From NCBI GenBank assembly GCA_964019335.1, contig OZ025709.1, positions 372,001 to 436,000 of the forward strand: a stretch of 64,000 nt of DNA, read 5' to 3'. How positions within the stretch are numbered: position 1 is the stretch's first letter; the number at the start of each line of letters is the position of its first letter. The stretch comes from Diplonema japonicum (Eukaryota > Euglenozoa > Diplonemea > Diplonemida > Diplonemidae). The notes below the pieces were generated by a model. That model was not told the origin of the DNA and searched no databases. It saw only the letters and a program-made list of their open reading frames with translations. Made by a program: the position numbers and the translations under genes. Of this stretch, positions 19,626 to 30,993 are shown piece by piece.

Positions 19626-19896
19626 GGTGGCGTTAAGCGTGCAATGAAGCACGAACTACCTACTTGATTACAGGGGGCGCTCCTCGGCCGAGCAGTAGCT
19701 TCTTCTGCGTTCCGCGTCGTGTCCTTAATGCGTGCGGTGTGCTCAACCCTAGCCGGGGCGTCCCGGGTAACCAAGATTCTGCGCTCGTGCAGTTTGCTGC
19801 CTGTTCGTCACCCTGAGCATCTGCGTTACGTTCTTCCACTCGGGTGCTACCGGTGATGACCGACGAGGAGGTCAACAGCGAACAACACATCTGATG
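19626..19896. repeat. SINE-like dispersed repeat, copy 2
   Basis: It matches 7496-7771 over most of its length (common core AGCTTCTTCTGCGTTCCGCG, common end AACAGCGAACAACACATCTG). The left ends differ: here AAGCGTGCAATGAAGCACGA precedes the core. It is followed by CCATGTTATCCCCACCACC and a long A tract. Confidence 0.6.
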
Positions 19897-20071
19897 TGCT
19901 TCTTATATTTCCATGTTATCCCCACCACCTAAAAAAAAAAAAAAAAAAAAAAAAAAACACACAACACAACACAACACACAACGACCACACACAAGCACCG
20001 CCTCTATTATCTAATCGAACAATTCTTTTTAAAAACTCTTTTTATTTTATTTTTTATTTTATTTTATTTTT

Positions 20072-23000
20072 TTACATAGAATCCCTCAAAGGCCGCGAGC
20101 ACTGCATCGAGACTGAAGAAGCAGCTTCGTCTTGTAAAATGTCAATAAGATGATCTTTGTGAGCCAGCTCGGCTTGGAGTATATTAATCTTTTCCCGCAG
20201 ATCGTGCACCTCATCCTTAGGGGGTGAGGGGTGGGCTGCAGCCATATCAGAAACATGCGTTCTCCTCCTCACCCACCTCCGCCGTCGAACAAAATCGTAC
20301 GACCGTTGCCGAGGGTGGAAAACACCTGACCACGAAGACGCATATTGAAAACCCTGTCCTTCTGAGGGCCACGCGAAAATATCTACTTGCCAGTCGTCGA
20401 TCCAAACCCAATTTTTTGAAGGGATAAATCTGTACCGCTCTTGAACAAGCCTTCCAGATTTGTCACTCCAGCAAGGAGGGTCGCCTGGAAGTAGAGTGTC
20501 CGTCCAACCAAGAAGAGGGTAGTACCGTTGATTTTCATAACATTCATCCTCCCAAACCGTTTGCCCGTCGATTTCCTTTAACGGGAGATAGCCGCAGCAT
20601 TTCTCGATTCCCTTTTCCACTCCGTTTTCTTCGAGGATTTTTCTGCCGAGTTCAACCGCGTTCTCCCTGACGTCTTGCAGGTTCGCCTCACAAATAGCAT
20701 CCATCAGCGTTCTTGGAGAGAGGTCGCCTTTCCTCACACACCTCCCTAACCGGTTTTGTTCTATGACTTTCCCCCAGAAAAGCTGGTCGCCGAAGAACGG
20801 GATTATTACCATTGGTCTTCCTGATGTTAGGACGGCCGCGACTGTACCTGCGCCGCCGTGATGGACCACAACGCAGCACTTCGGGAACAACCATGAATGG
20901 TCGACGGTGTCCTTCCACACCATCAGCTTGTCCTCCGTGCCCTTCTTTTCGGGGATTGTGAAGGACGCCTCGCATGTTTGTACCAACACCCTCGCCTGTG
21001 TGTGCTCCATCATCTGTTCCACTGTTTTGACAATCGCCTTTGTGCACGCATCGGAGTCGGACAGCACTATCGAACCGAACCCGATGTACAGCGGCGGCTC
21101 GCCTTTTGCGAGAAATTCTTCAAGTTTTTTGGGTGGTTCGTAAGCCTGGATTTTTTTTTTTTTTTTTTGAAAGAAGAAAAAAAGCGCACCTTGTTTCGTT
21201 CCAAAAACCAGTACCCCGCCATGCTGATGTGGCTCCCCCAGTCCGTGGGGCGCTGCAGCAGGAACTCCGAGAAACAGTACAGATGCGGTGTCTTCACTCT
21301 GGACGCGAGGCCTTGCGCGTGGTTCATCTCGCGCACCTTGAGCGTCCCGACACGGAACTCGTTGACTTTCGCACTGTTTTTTTTTTTCTTTTTTTTTTCC
21401 TTCTTCTTTTAAGCGACATACCCAAGCCCAAGCCATATCATCTTCTCGACAAGGTAATACGACTCTTGGTTGCCGAATGCATCGGTGGCGGCGAAGGGAT
21501 GTGGGTACATGGCAGTAGACGTCCATGGCATCGTGAAGTGCACTTGAAGATGCGTTTGCAGCCTCTCTGCGATGTGCACGTGGCACTGCACAGGGGGGTT
21601 CGCTATGATGACGTCCGGCCGGAAGTCATGAGGAGTGGTGCACGCCTGCCAGCACGTGTTGAAAATATCGAACATCATCTCCTTGTTCGCCTTGATGCGC
21701 TCCGTTTCCAGCGTAACCAAATCAGGGTTGTCGATCATGAAGGACATTAATTCGTCTGGCTCGCCTGCAATGGGGTAATATTCCACCCTCCCTACACCGG
21801 GCTCGACGGTCAGCCGTTGCTTCACCTCGGATTCGATGAAACCTTTGAATTTCGTATGTGTGGACAGTCTTACGGTGTGTCCTTTCTTAGCCAACCCGAG
21901 CGCGAGGGCTAGAAAGGGTTGCACGTCGCCTCGTGTTCCAACTACTAGCATTACGATAGATAGTGGGGGAACGGATGTGAACTTTTTGCTGCGTTCGTCT
22001 GACATTACCGTTTTGGCGAACACCTCCTCGAGGGACTGCTGGTTCAGGCAGTAGTCCTCGATGAATAGTTGTTGTTTGTTTTGCTCGATCTTCTGGAGGA
22101 TCCTGTGGCTTCGCGTGCCCCTCGGGAGTTGGAACGAGACCGCACCGTGCCGCGACGATGTGACCTTGTACCCCGGGACGATCTCCTCGATAAACCTAGT
22201 CACCGCCTGCGCCTTCACCTCATTCGGTGTTCGGACATCGAGCGCCCATCCTTTACCAAACCGTGCTGTGAGTTCCTGCAGTCTTCCCAAGCATCTCAGC
22301 TTTCCTTTCACTAAGATGCCCAGCCGGGTTGACAGAAGATGTACCTCATCGATGGAGTGCGAGGTCATCACTACAGTAGGACGTTTGCTAGCATGGTTTT
22401 GAACAGCTGTGGATGCAGAAGCCCCGCCTCCAAGTGCGGTCGACTGCCCGTCGCTCCGAACCTCCTTCATCCAGTTCAACATGAACTGCTGTGCACGCTT
22501 CTTCCCGATGAGATCCATGCCCGACGTCGGCTCGTCTAAAACCAATATATGCGGTCTGCCTATGAACGCCAGCAGAAGCGACAGCCTTCTTGTCACCGAA
22601 ATAGGAAGATCAGCAACATGAGAATACCGATATTTGTGAAGATCGAAAGCTGTCAACAATGCGATAGATAACGGGCACACAAGCTCAGCAGGAATCCCAC
22701 GAAGGGTCGCGAAGAATGTGATGTGCTCAGACACCGTTAGCTCCGGGATGAGCGCGTTCTTCTGCATGCAAACACCCATGTTGGACTGCCTAGTGATTAC
22801 ATCGTCCGTTAGAATGGATCTTCCATCTACAAAGGCATCGCCTTGCGATGGTGTGATCGCGCCTACTAGAAGATTCACGGTGGTTGTCTTCCCGGCTCCG
22901 CTCGGTCCGAGCAGCGCAAACACCTCACCAGGAGGGATTCGAAGGTCGAGGCATTTCAACGCCGTCACGCGCTCCTTGGTGTGCATGTAACATTTTCGAA

Positions 23001-26000
23001 GTTGGTGCATGAGAATCCCGTCCTTAGGGACATACCCGCAGGACCGCATTTTTTCAACGCTTTTTGTTTCCTTCTCGAGCTCCTCTCGGAGGTCCGGGAG
23101 GATGTCCTCGTTTGTCTCGTCTTGGTAGAACCCCGCGGGGCGTGGGAACCGTTTCTTCACGAACTTCAGAAACGAAACACGTTTCTCAAAAAGCGCGAGG
23201 AGGACGAGCCCGCAGGAAGCCGCGATGACGAACCCGTAAATAGGATACCTAACAAGGTAGAAAGGATTGTTTGAATGGTCGTCCGTTTCGACGTAATTAG
23301 CAAGAATGAGGTACGCGTTGATCAGAGAGTAGAGAGGGCTGAAGACGTAAACAGCAAGGTTGGAGAAATTCTTGATGAAGGTACCGCCCGAGGAAGTTAC
23401 CGAGACAGAGAAAATAAGCGGGATGCACATCGCTAGCAAGAACACGGTTGCGATCCCTGCCTGTGCCCTCCAAGGCGTTGTGTAGTAGTGCGCTGCAAGA
23501 TACGTCAATATCAACGACGCCTGCAGGTAAAGAAACGTCACAACCCCCAACGCAGTAGCCTCCGCAAAGTACCGGAACATCGGGTCCAGCGTGATAAAGA
23601 TCCCCATCACGACTATTGTGATCCCGAGCGACACAACTGAGTCCCATAAATAATGCCCAGCCCAGTACACCCATGTCGGGAGGCCTGTGATTTGCTGAAG
23701 AAGCCTTACACCGCTGATGCTCTCCGTCACTATGGGTGCTGCAAACCCCGATGATATAAACGACATCCCAACTGAGACCAAGACACCGAAAGTCAAGACG
23801 GGCATCGCATTGTCGATGATCTGCTTCTCGGGCATTGCGTGTATGCTGGTGCTGACACGGGGGACCCCGTTGTTAAACAGGCTCCTCAGGTCCTTGGTGA
23901 TGGACGGTGTTTCAGGTGTCTCTGTCCAGTTGGCATAGTCGAGGCGGGAAAGCATCAAATTCAGGTACAGGTTCCACATCGCGGGCAACACATGAGCGCT
24001 GCTCGCGTTGTACCACACAATGATGTCCCCTGTTGAGCTGTTCCTCTGCACCGAAGCTCCGGTCACTCCGTACTCTGTAGACGTGGCGCTTACGACGTCT
24101 ATCAAGCTGGCTTCGTCAGGGATCTTGTTGAAGGATGTCCAGGTGTTGTACCCTTGGAATGGTTCCGAGCTGACGAAGAACTCCCCTTGGATGGGGATCG
24201 TGATGAACTGGTGACCTCCATCGTCTACATCGTAAGGTGCGATGTATTCGGGTGCCAGCGTCAATGCGGGGTTCACCTTGCGGTCTGTCGAGAACTGCAG
24301 CGCCAGCAGCCCCGTCACCACGAACCACAGCGGCACGACAAGATGGAAGAACAGCATCCGTGTATTATTCTTCGTCATGTTGTACCTCTTAAGCGTCACC
24401 AAGATGCACAGCTGCGAAAGCAGCGACGCGCCCTGTGACGAAGCCGATGTGAAGATAACCTCTGGAAGAACCTTGTTGGGGCCCAACGGTGGGCTTACAG
24501 GCACCCAGTCGCCCAACGACTGGTCCAGTGGGCTGACTATATTTGGTACATCAGGTGCTGGGGGCGGTAGTCGCAGCGACTCAGACAGTGCCACTGATGT
24601 CTGAAAGACTTCCTCGGTTATCTGCACAACTTCAGGCGATGATTCTGCATGCGATACTGCTTTCTCTGCTTGCGTATCCGGCTGTGTTTCGGCCACTTCA
24701 GATGGGGCGGGTTCTGACCTCGCGTGCGTTCCTGTGGTCGATTCTTCGCTGATGTCTTCCTCTGCTGTGAAAAGGTTGCCATCCGACGGTTCTACTTTGT
24801 CCGCTTCCCCTAATATCTCGCTCATCACAAGCGTTTCCTGCTGCAGAAGAGCGTCGTCGGCAAGGTCCAACTCCTCCTCTTTGGAGTCCGGTTCGTCTTC
24901 AAACAGTTCTTCTTCTTCTTCTTCTTCCTCAGTTCGTTCCTCGGTCTTCAGAATGTCACCGTCAATTTCGGGCTGCAGCTCACCGAGTTCGATGGGAAGG
25001 GGCAGGTGCAGCTCGGGTACCACGGGTGCAGGTTCGGGCGGGGCATCGCCTTCGTCGGGAGCTGTGGGGACGTGAACGCCATCCCACTCTGGTGGTGGGG
25101 TGGGGGTAGGGTCCAGCAGCAGCGGTCGCGTCGCCTTTGGCTTGCGGCGTGACCCCTCGAGCTCTGTGTCGTACGGCGTGATGACAATGGGGCTGAACGA
25201 CCTGTTTGGGGTGCGCGGGCTTGCATCGGGTTCGAAGCAAACGTCAGCATTGTCGATGAACTCTTGCAAATTGGTGTCTTGCCAGAAAGAGTTCAGCTTT
25301 GCAGGCTGCCCCTCTACCCTGGGCGTCACGCACTCCCCAAACGGCGATGCTTGTGGCGCCATAGTAAGAGGCGACATCGTCATGGGCACAGGGGTTTGAA
25401 GCCTGTTTGTCTGATCATTGGTATGTCGCGACGCGCATGCCCTGCACATGGTAGTTTTACATATATCACAGTACAAGGCTTCAGATCCACGTGTTGCGTT
25501 GCCATCGCATTTTTCGTTAGGCCCACTACCCGCACAGGGGGTCTTGGATTCGATCGCGCGAAACACATGTCCTGAGGGGCACGCTATGATCTCCTCACCC
25601 TCTTCGAGGAGGCTCAGGAAAATATCCTCCAGGCTGTTCGTTTTCAACGACCATGTTTTAACCCGCCCATGGAGGGAGGAACCCTTGGTCTCCAGACCTC
25701 GCAGTAAATATGTCAACTCGTCGACGTTTTGCAGCGGGACGTGCACTTTGATCTCCACTTTCGACTCACGCAGGAAGGAGGATGGTGCGAGCCTGCTGAC
25801 AGAGTGCACCAGCTGTTCCTGCTCTGGCTCGGGGCTGTCTGAACCTGACTCCGAGTACCCGTCACGATGGGTTTTCAGCCTTGTGGATTTGCCAATGGTA
25901 ACTAAGTAGCCGCAACCAAACGTTTTCTTCAAAAAACCGGAAGACCCCACACATCGCGGACGGCCCTTCTGCATGATTGTGATACGGTCAGCAACAAACT

Positions 26001-28380
26001 CCGCTTCCTCCATAGAGGATGTAACTAATACCACGATCCTATTCTTCTTCAGCCTTCGGATAAGATCTCTGAGCTTCTGTATCGACACAGGGTCCATGTC
26101 CGTTGTGGGTTCATCCAAGAAGACAAGCCGCGAGTCACCTAAGAAAGCCATGGCAACCTGTAGCTTCTTCTTCTGCCCCGGAGTGAGGTTCCCGATTCGT
26201 TGGTTTCGCTGTGTTAAGAGCTCGACCTCGGCCGCCATGCTCTCTGCTTGCGCTTTAACCTGCAGCCTCGGTATTCCTTTTATTATGCTAGCCAGCACTA
26301 AATGTTCGTACACCGTCAGACATTCGTAGAGGTAGTCCTTTTCAGGAGCGAGTCCCATCTTCATCCTGTACTGAAACAACGCAGGCTGGATTACTCTCCC
26401 TGCCAAGTACACTTGGCCTGCATCGGGAATCATCTGGCCAGTCAGGCATCGGATTAACGATGATTTTCCTTCGGATCCGAGAATGGCAAAAACCTGTCCC
26501 GGGTACAAGTCCAGACTCACCTCGTCAAGGACACGCTTCCTGTCGTTGCAGATGTTTAACCCAATTCCGAACTTTCTTGCAATGGGCACGGATGCGGTCA
26601 GGCCTCTGACAGAAAGCACGTTTTTCGAAGGGTCTTTGGGTCCCGCTTCGTATGCTGGTTGAGAGGGTATCGCAGGCGGCCGCTCAGTAAGGGGTGAGCT
26701 GCACCAATACGTACGTTGGAACGGGAAGTACCATTTGTACCCGTTCTGCGTAACCCTGCTGATGTACCATGTGAGGAGGAGGTACAGAAATGCATCGCCC
26801 ACCATCATCCCCAACGTCGTGGAAATACTGAAGTCATCGTCCTTGTCGATGGTTCCCAACCCGACCGCTGCCTTGCCTGTGGAAAGATTCGACCATGTCA
26901 CCTTGCCCCCTTCATCGTTGATACGTATTACGATTTCGGAGAATCCAAGGATGAGGGCCACAGGGGAGAGAAGAGACCCACCGAGCTTGCGATTTGACAC
27001 AATGCAACCCTCGGCTTGGCCGTAATGTGTTTCATTGCACTCGGCGAGAGATATACCCGTGATGATGGTTATGCTGTAGATGACAACGCAAAAGACGGGT
27101 GTGTAGGAAGGGTTTGTGAAGAAAACAGCGACGAGCTGCGCGGCGGCAACAACACTGAAGACGAAGCAAAAGATGTACACGAACATCACGGCAACATCGA
27201 CATTAATGAGCGCTTTCGACTGCACGAGGATAAGCACCTGGAAGATGATCGGGATGGTACTAACGAAACAGGCTGCTCCCACCGTCGCGGCACCCTGCGC
27301 AACGGGGGAAAGCCCCAATACATGGAGACACGGTGTACTGCCAGCTTCTCTCGCACGCACGGACGATGTTGCAGCTACCGAAAACGTCATCAGCCAAGAC
27401 AGAGCAACCACAGGCCCACCACCCCGTCGAAATATCTGGTCCCTTGCAACCATCCACCGTAAAGATTCGGAGTTCTCTGCCAAGGAGAGGTTGCCGATTC
27501 GCATTTGGATGTCCTGCGAAGGCGGTGGATATCGTCGAACGTACGTGTTTTGCATCTCATACATAGTGGCATTGATGGATTCAGACCCGATAGCAAGGCT
27601 GAAGATAGCTCGGTCCAATGCTGCCTGCAACGCGAGAAGCTTCTTCGTATATTTTCTGGTAGGTGCTGCTACGTATGGTTTCACAGATGAAAAGGTGAGG
27701 TCGCCGCTGGGAAGGTCGCTTTGATGGATGACATAGTGCAGACCGTCATAGGTTGGCATAGTTGCGTTCCACCCCGAGAGCGTCATCCTCCTCCCAAGGG
27801 TCACACATGACTTGTGCAGTGACAGTGCTCTTGAAAAGGTAATCGCGGCGAATGGGAGGATCGTGTTGTTGGTGGCGCTGCACAGGATTTTCTCCATATC
27901 TTCCGACTCGTCGAACCACCTCTGCTTTCCCTGATAGTTCTCCGCCGCCAGCATTCTTGACACCACCTCTGTCAGCGTTTTTCTTGCCGTCTTCCATGTT
28001 GCGTCACTGTCGTCTGCTCGTGTGTCGATCGCAAACCACAGTTCACCCTGCTGCATTCCTGTTGCATAGCTCTCTTTAAGTATACCGTCAGACGGGAGGC
28101 ATCCAGTCGGAGGTGGTGAATGTTGGCTGTACAGATTTCCATCTGAATCCGGTCCGCCCATTACATAGAAGAGCAAGCAGAATATACCGACAACCATCAC
28201 AGGGAACAACGCTTCTGCTACCGCATATACCGGGTACCTCTTGCGGACTTTCAAGTTTGTGATGAAGAGGTGCAAGGTTTGTCTCAGGACAGTGAGAGGG
28301 GGAACCCCTGTGAGGAGGCTGACATCACGCTGCTTTGCAAAATAGTCGGATTTTGACTGGCATGACGGACGTGATGCCAT
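20072..28380 (-). CDS. ABCA transporter fused to sterol-glucosyltransferase-like and dysferlin-like domains
   Basis: Exons 21422-28380, 21190-21373 and 20072-21145 (introns of 48 and 44 bp, GTATGT..CAG and GTGCGC..CAG) join in frame to 2738 residues. Order: membrane segment near 45-70, luminal loop, six-helix bundle, NBD1 (about 595-850), a Cys/His zinc-like motif (about 930-985), an acidic linker, a second membrane half (about 1340-1735), NBD2 (about 1785-2060; P-loop GPSGAGKTTT). This is the ABCA lipid-exporter plan. Without a stop it runs on at about 2140 into a GT-B glycosyltransferase (VGTRGDVQPFLAL; later PHLYCFS, VVVHHGGAGT and PFFGDQLFWG) that resembles UDP-glucose:sterol glucosyltransferases (UGT80/Atg26). 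About 2598-2680 follows a dysferlin-like domain (WIDDWQVD.., RRRRWVRRR) and a short coiled coil. NBD1 has a shortened Walker A and NBD2 an altered signature. Predicted role: glycosylating and moving sterol lipids; the coupling is inference. Confidence 0.9.
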
Positions 28381-28475
28381 AACATGGTGTGTGTGGCCTG
28401 TAGGTGTAGAATTGTAAGAAGATAGAAAAAAAAAAAAAAAAAAAAAAACTGTTTTTTTTTTTTTTTTTTTTTCTT

Positions 28476-28724
28476 TTAAGCATCGAAATCGCCTTTCAGT
28501 ACAACGAAGACATGCTGGTCATCTTTCAGCTCGTTGCACACGAGAGCGCTCCCGGAGTACATATTTCCACCCTCTTGTCGGATCCCAAGCGGTCTTCCTA
28601 ACCCGACCCCATGGCTAGAGTCATAACGTGTCACGCCCACATTTCCCAACCACGAAATCTTTTGGCCGCCCTCACCGCATTCAACTGTTATAACCTTTTC
28701 CCTCACGTGTACATGGATATGCAT
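28476..28724 (-). CDS. Small conserved-looking protein of 82 residues, unrecognised
   Basis: The frame starts MHIHVHVREKVITVECGEGG and ends ..FVVLKGDFDA. Alternating hydrophobic residues and glycines suggest a compact beta-rich fold, perhaps beta-grasp like, with motifs WLGNVGVTRYD and GRPLGIRQEGG. The composition is that of a true protein and it lies in line with the other genes. Homopolymers surround it on both sides. I cannot name a family. An upstream exon hidden in the homopolymer DNA at 28740-28890 cannot be excluded. Confidence 0.55.
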   Translation of the reverse strand: MHIHVHVREKVITVECGEGGQKISWLGNVGVTRYDSSHGVGLGRPLGIRQEGGNMYSGSALVCNELKDDQHVFVVLKGDFDA

Positions 28725-28916
28725 TAAGTGCTTTCAATCCAGGGGGGGGGGGGGGGGGGGATGAAACTTTTTTTTTTTTGCTTTTTCGGCGTAAAAAAGA
28801 AAAAAAAAAGAAAGAAAGAAAAAAAAAAAAACACTTTTTTTTTTTTTTTTTTATCGCGACAGATTCCATAGGCAACAGCCCCTTTTTTTTTGTTGAAAAA
28901 AAAAAAAAACTTTTTT

Positions 28917-29948
28917 TTATTCCTCTTTGACCTTGACCTCAACGACCCCGTCCTCCTTCATTCTGTAAGCAGTGGGTGGTTTGGGGAGGGCGACTTTTTC
29001 CCATCTGAATGGTTTGCTCCAGAAGGTTTCGTGCACCCGAGTGTCGTCGCCAGACCCGGGGGGCGCGGCAAGAAGACGGTCGCGAAGGAGCTGCACCGCT
29101 TTGTCCTGCTCGGGCTTGTAGCTGGCCGAGTAGTACCGTACGTCCTCCAGTGCTACGTGTCGTTCTTTGTTGTCTTCTGTGAACTTCCTCTGAATGTAGT
29201 CTAGGTCGCTGGGCAGCCGGGGGAGATAACACAGAACAGCGACGACAAACGCACTTTTCACAAAAACAGCAAGCCCATGCAGAAACAAACCGTACGTTCT
29301 GTTGAGCCATGGCACTACCGATACCCGTGTCCCTTCCACTTCCCAACCGTGTTCCTGCGTCAGATTTTCAAGCAGAATTTGCATTCCCTTCGGTTGGGTC
29401 AAGACCGCGACTGTATCTTCGGTGTGTGCACCGTTCTTCAAAGCTTTTGTAAAGCGATCCATCCCGCTTGGTTTCCCCAACAACATGGAGACGTACTCCT
29501 CCCGTGAGTGTATGTATGCAAATGCTGGGCATAATTTTGGGTTAGGTATGTGGATGACCCTCGGGAAGTCCACTGTCGATGTGACTTCAAGTGAAGATTT
29601 GGGGCTCCAACTCCGTGTTGCTTGGAGCCCTGTGTCATGTTTCACCCCTATGAAGGGCACGCCGATGAATACGGTTGAGTAGTTCTTGTTGTTCGTGAGC
29701 TCTGACAGTGTTCTCTTTATGTACCATTGGCTGACATTCATCAGGAACAGTGGGTACACCTCCACCCGAGCTGCCGTCTGCTTGTTCGTGAACACCAGCT
29801 TTCTCGACGTCAGGAACTTCGTCTCCTCCCGTTTCTTCCCGTCCTCCATCTCTATGATCTCGGTGCCCTGCAGATCTTCTTTCGAAACCCCTGCTGTTTT
29901 TTTCGGCACCGCCGTGGCACACCCCCTTATTGATATTCTTTTCAGCAT
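28917..29948 (-). CDS. Unrecognised protein of 343 residues, possible mitochondrial membrane protein
   Basis: The frame begins MLKRISIRGCATAVPKKTAG, a basic, Ser/Ala-containing start without acidic residues that could be a mitochondrial presequence. The central part includes FIGVPFIGVKHDTG and IPNPKLCPAFAYIHSREEY, and one hydrophobic stretch (LFLHGLAVFVKSAFVVAVLCYL, about residues 235-255) could span a membrane. The charged tail contains several Lys/Glu pairs. There is no intron. I took the ATG at 29948 because the frame upstream is homopolymer. The family is unknown; location and topology are inferred. Confidence 0.6.
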   Translation of the reverse strand: MLKRISIRGCATAVPKKTAGVSKEDLQGTEIIEMEDGKKREETKFLTSRKLVFTNKQTAARVEVYPLFLMNVSQWYIKRTLSELTNNKNYSTVFIGVPFIGVKHDTGLQATRSWSPKSSLEVTSTVDFPRVIHIPNPKLCPAFAYIHSREEYVSMLLGKPSGMDRFTKALKNGAHTEDTVAVLTQPKGMQILLENLTQEHGWEVEGTRVSVVPWLNRTYGLFLHGLAVFVKSAFVVAVLCYLPRLPSDLDYIQRKFTEDNKERHVALEDVRYYSASYKPEQDKAVQLLRDRLLAAPPGSGDDTRVHETFWSKPFRWEKVALPKPPTAYRMKEDGVVEVKVKEE

Positions 29949-30062
29949 TTTCTTTTTTGTCCCCCTTCCCTCCTTTTTCTTTTTTTTGAAAATACTTTTT
30001 TTTTTTGTTCCCGGAGGGAGAGTGGGGGGGGGGGGGAATTTTTTCCAACTTTTCCTTATGTA

Positions 30063-30105
<43 letters not shown>

Positions 30106-30123
30106 CCCAACATCCCTTGTTCT

Positions 30124-30993
30124 TCACAAGTGATTGTGTTTGTTCCTGAAGCACTCCAGTACTTTGATCCTTCCGGTGTACTCGTCATGCTGCTTGCGCT
30201 TCGAGATGCTCCGTGCGAGTGAGAGTTGTTCTTGCGACTCTAGCTGCCTGCTGCAGGAGTCTTGGATCCAGGCCTCCGCAGCTTGCTTCCGTCTGAGTCG
30301 TGCTGCGTAAGAAGAGACAGCACGCTGCTTCTCGTCAGCCTGCCATGACGTGTCGAGGCCTCGAGGGGAGGTGAACTCTGTTCCTAAAGACGGCGGGTTA
30401 AAGCTGGTTACAGGGTATTTTGTATTGGTAAGCCTCCCTGGTGGGGGCGGCTTTCGTAACAAATGTGGTGCCTGGCAAGAGGGGAGATTTGCGGCAACGA
30501 AGGCATCTGGGACAGTGACGGAGCGGGTGAGCATAGGATCTCTCTCCCTCTCCGCAGTGCTGCATAGAGTTGTTTTTGAGTTGACAGCGGTTTTGTTCGG
30601 CCTTGGTAGTTCCGGGAGCTCCTCTGGGCCGTCGTGCCGGGTCTTGTTGAGTTCTCTTATTTTCTCGATTTCATTGAAGTACTTTAGTGTTGTGCTGGCA
30701 GATTTCATTCTTGTCTCTTCTCTTGCGCCGTCGGCGGCTGTTCTCCCTTGTGCGGCTAGCGGAGCGCCTCGTAGCTTGCCGCCTTCTCTTTTCCAGTTTG
30801 TTTTTCCTGTCACTACTCTTTTTCGGAGCCGGGCCCCTTGCATTCTTCCGTGTCCAGGAAGCCCTCTCACCTCACTCCTTGTCATTCCGTTGGGGTACCT
30901 CCATGGCTGTGCTTCTACTGCGGTTGCCCAGTCTATGTATTTGTCAACCCGGTTTTTCGAGGTGCTGCTGTTGCAGCTTTCAATACGCCGCAT
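30124..30993 (-). CDS. Unrecognised basic, largely disordered protein of 289 residues
   Basis: It begins MRRIESCNSSTSKNRVDKY. An early block, DKYIDWATAVEAQPWRYPNG, looks folded and may be the conserved part. The rest is rich in Arg, Lys, Ser and Pro with a short helical stretch near the C-terminus (YAARLRRKQAAEAWIQDS). There is no intron, signal peptide or membrane segment. Basic disordered proteins of this kind are frequent among flagellar microtubule-associated proteins, but nothing here proves it. Confidence 0.55.
   Translation of the reverse strand: MRRIESCNSSTSKNRVDKYIDWATAVEAQPWRYPNGMTRSEVRGLPGHGRMQGARLRKRVVTGKTNWKREGGKLRGAPLAAQGRTAADGAREETRMKSASTTLKYFNEIEKIRELNKTRHDGPEELPELPRPNKTAVNSKTTLCSTAERERDPMLTRSVTVPDAFVAANLPSCQAPHLLRKPPPPGRLTNTKYPVTSFNPPSLGTEFTSPRGLDTSWQADEKQRAVSSYAARLRRKQAAEAWIQDSCSRQLESQEQLSLARSISKRKQHDEYTGRIKVLECFRNKHNHL

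Noticed and set aside
21850-22050. ABCA transporter and glucosyltransferase as two separate genes
   Set aside because: There is no stop codon, no homopolymer spacer and no splice-like break between them. A Met in TVMSDERSK could in theory start a separate enzyme, but the simplest reading is one frame. Transcript data would decide.
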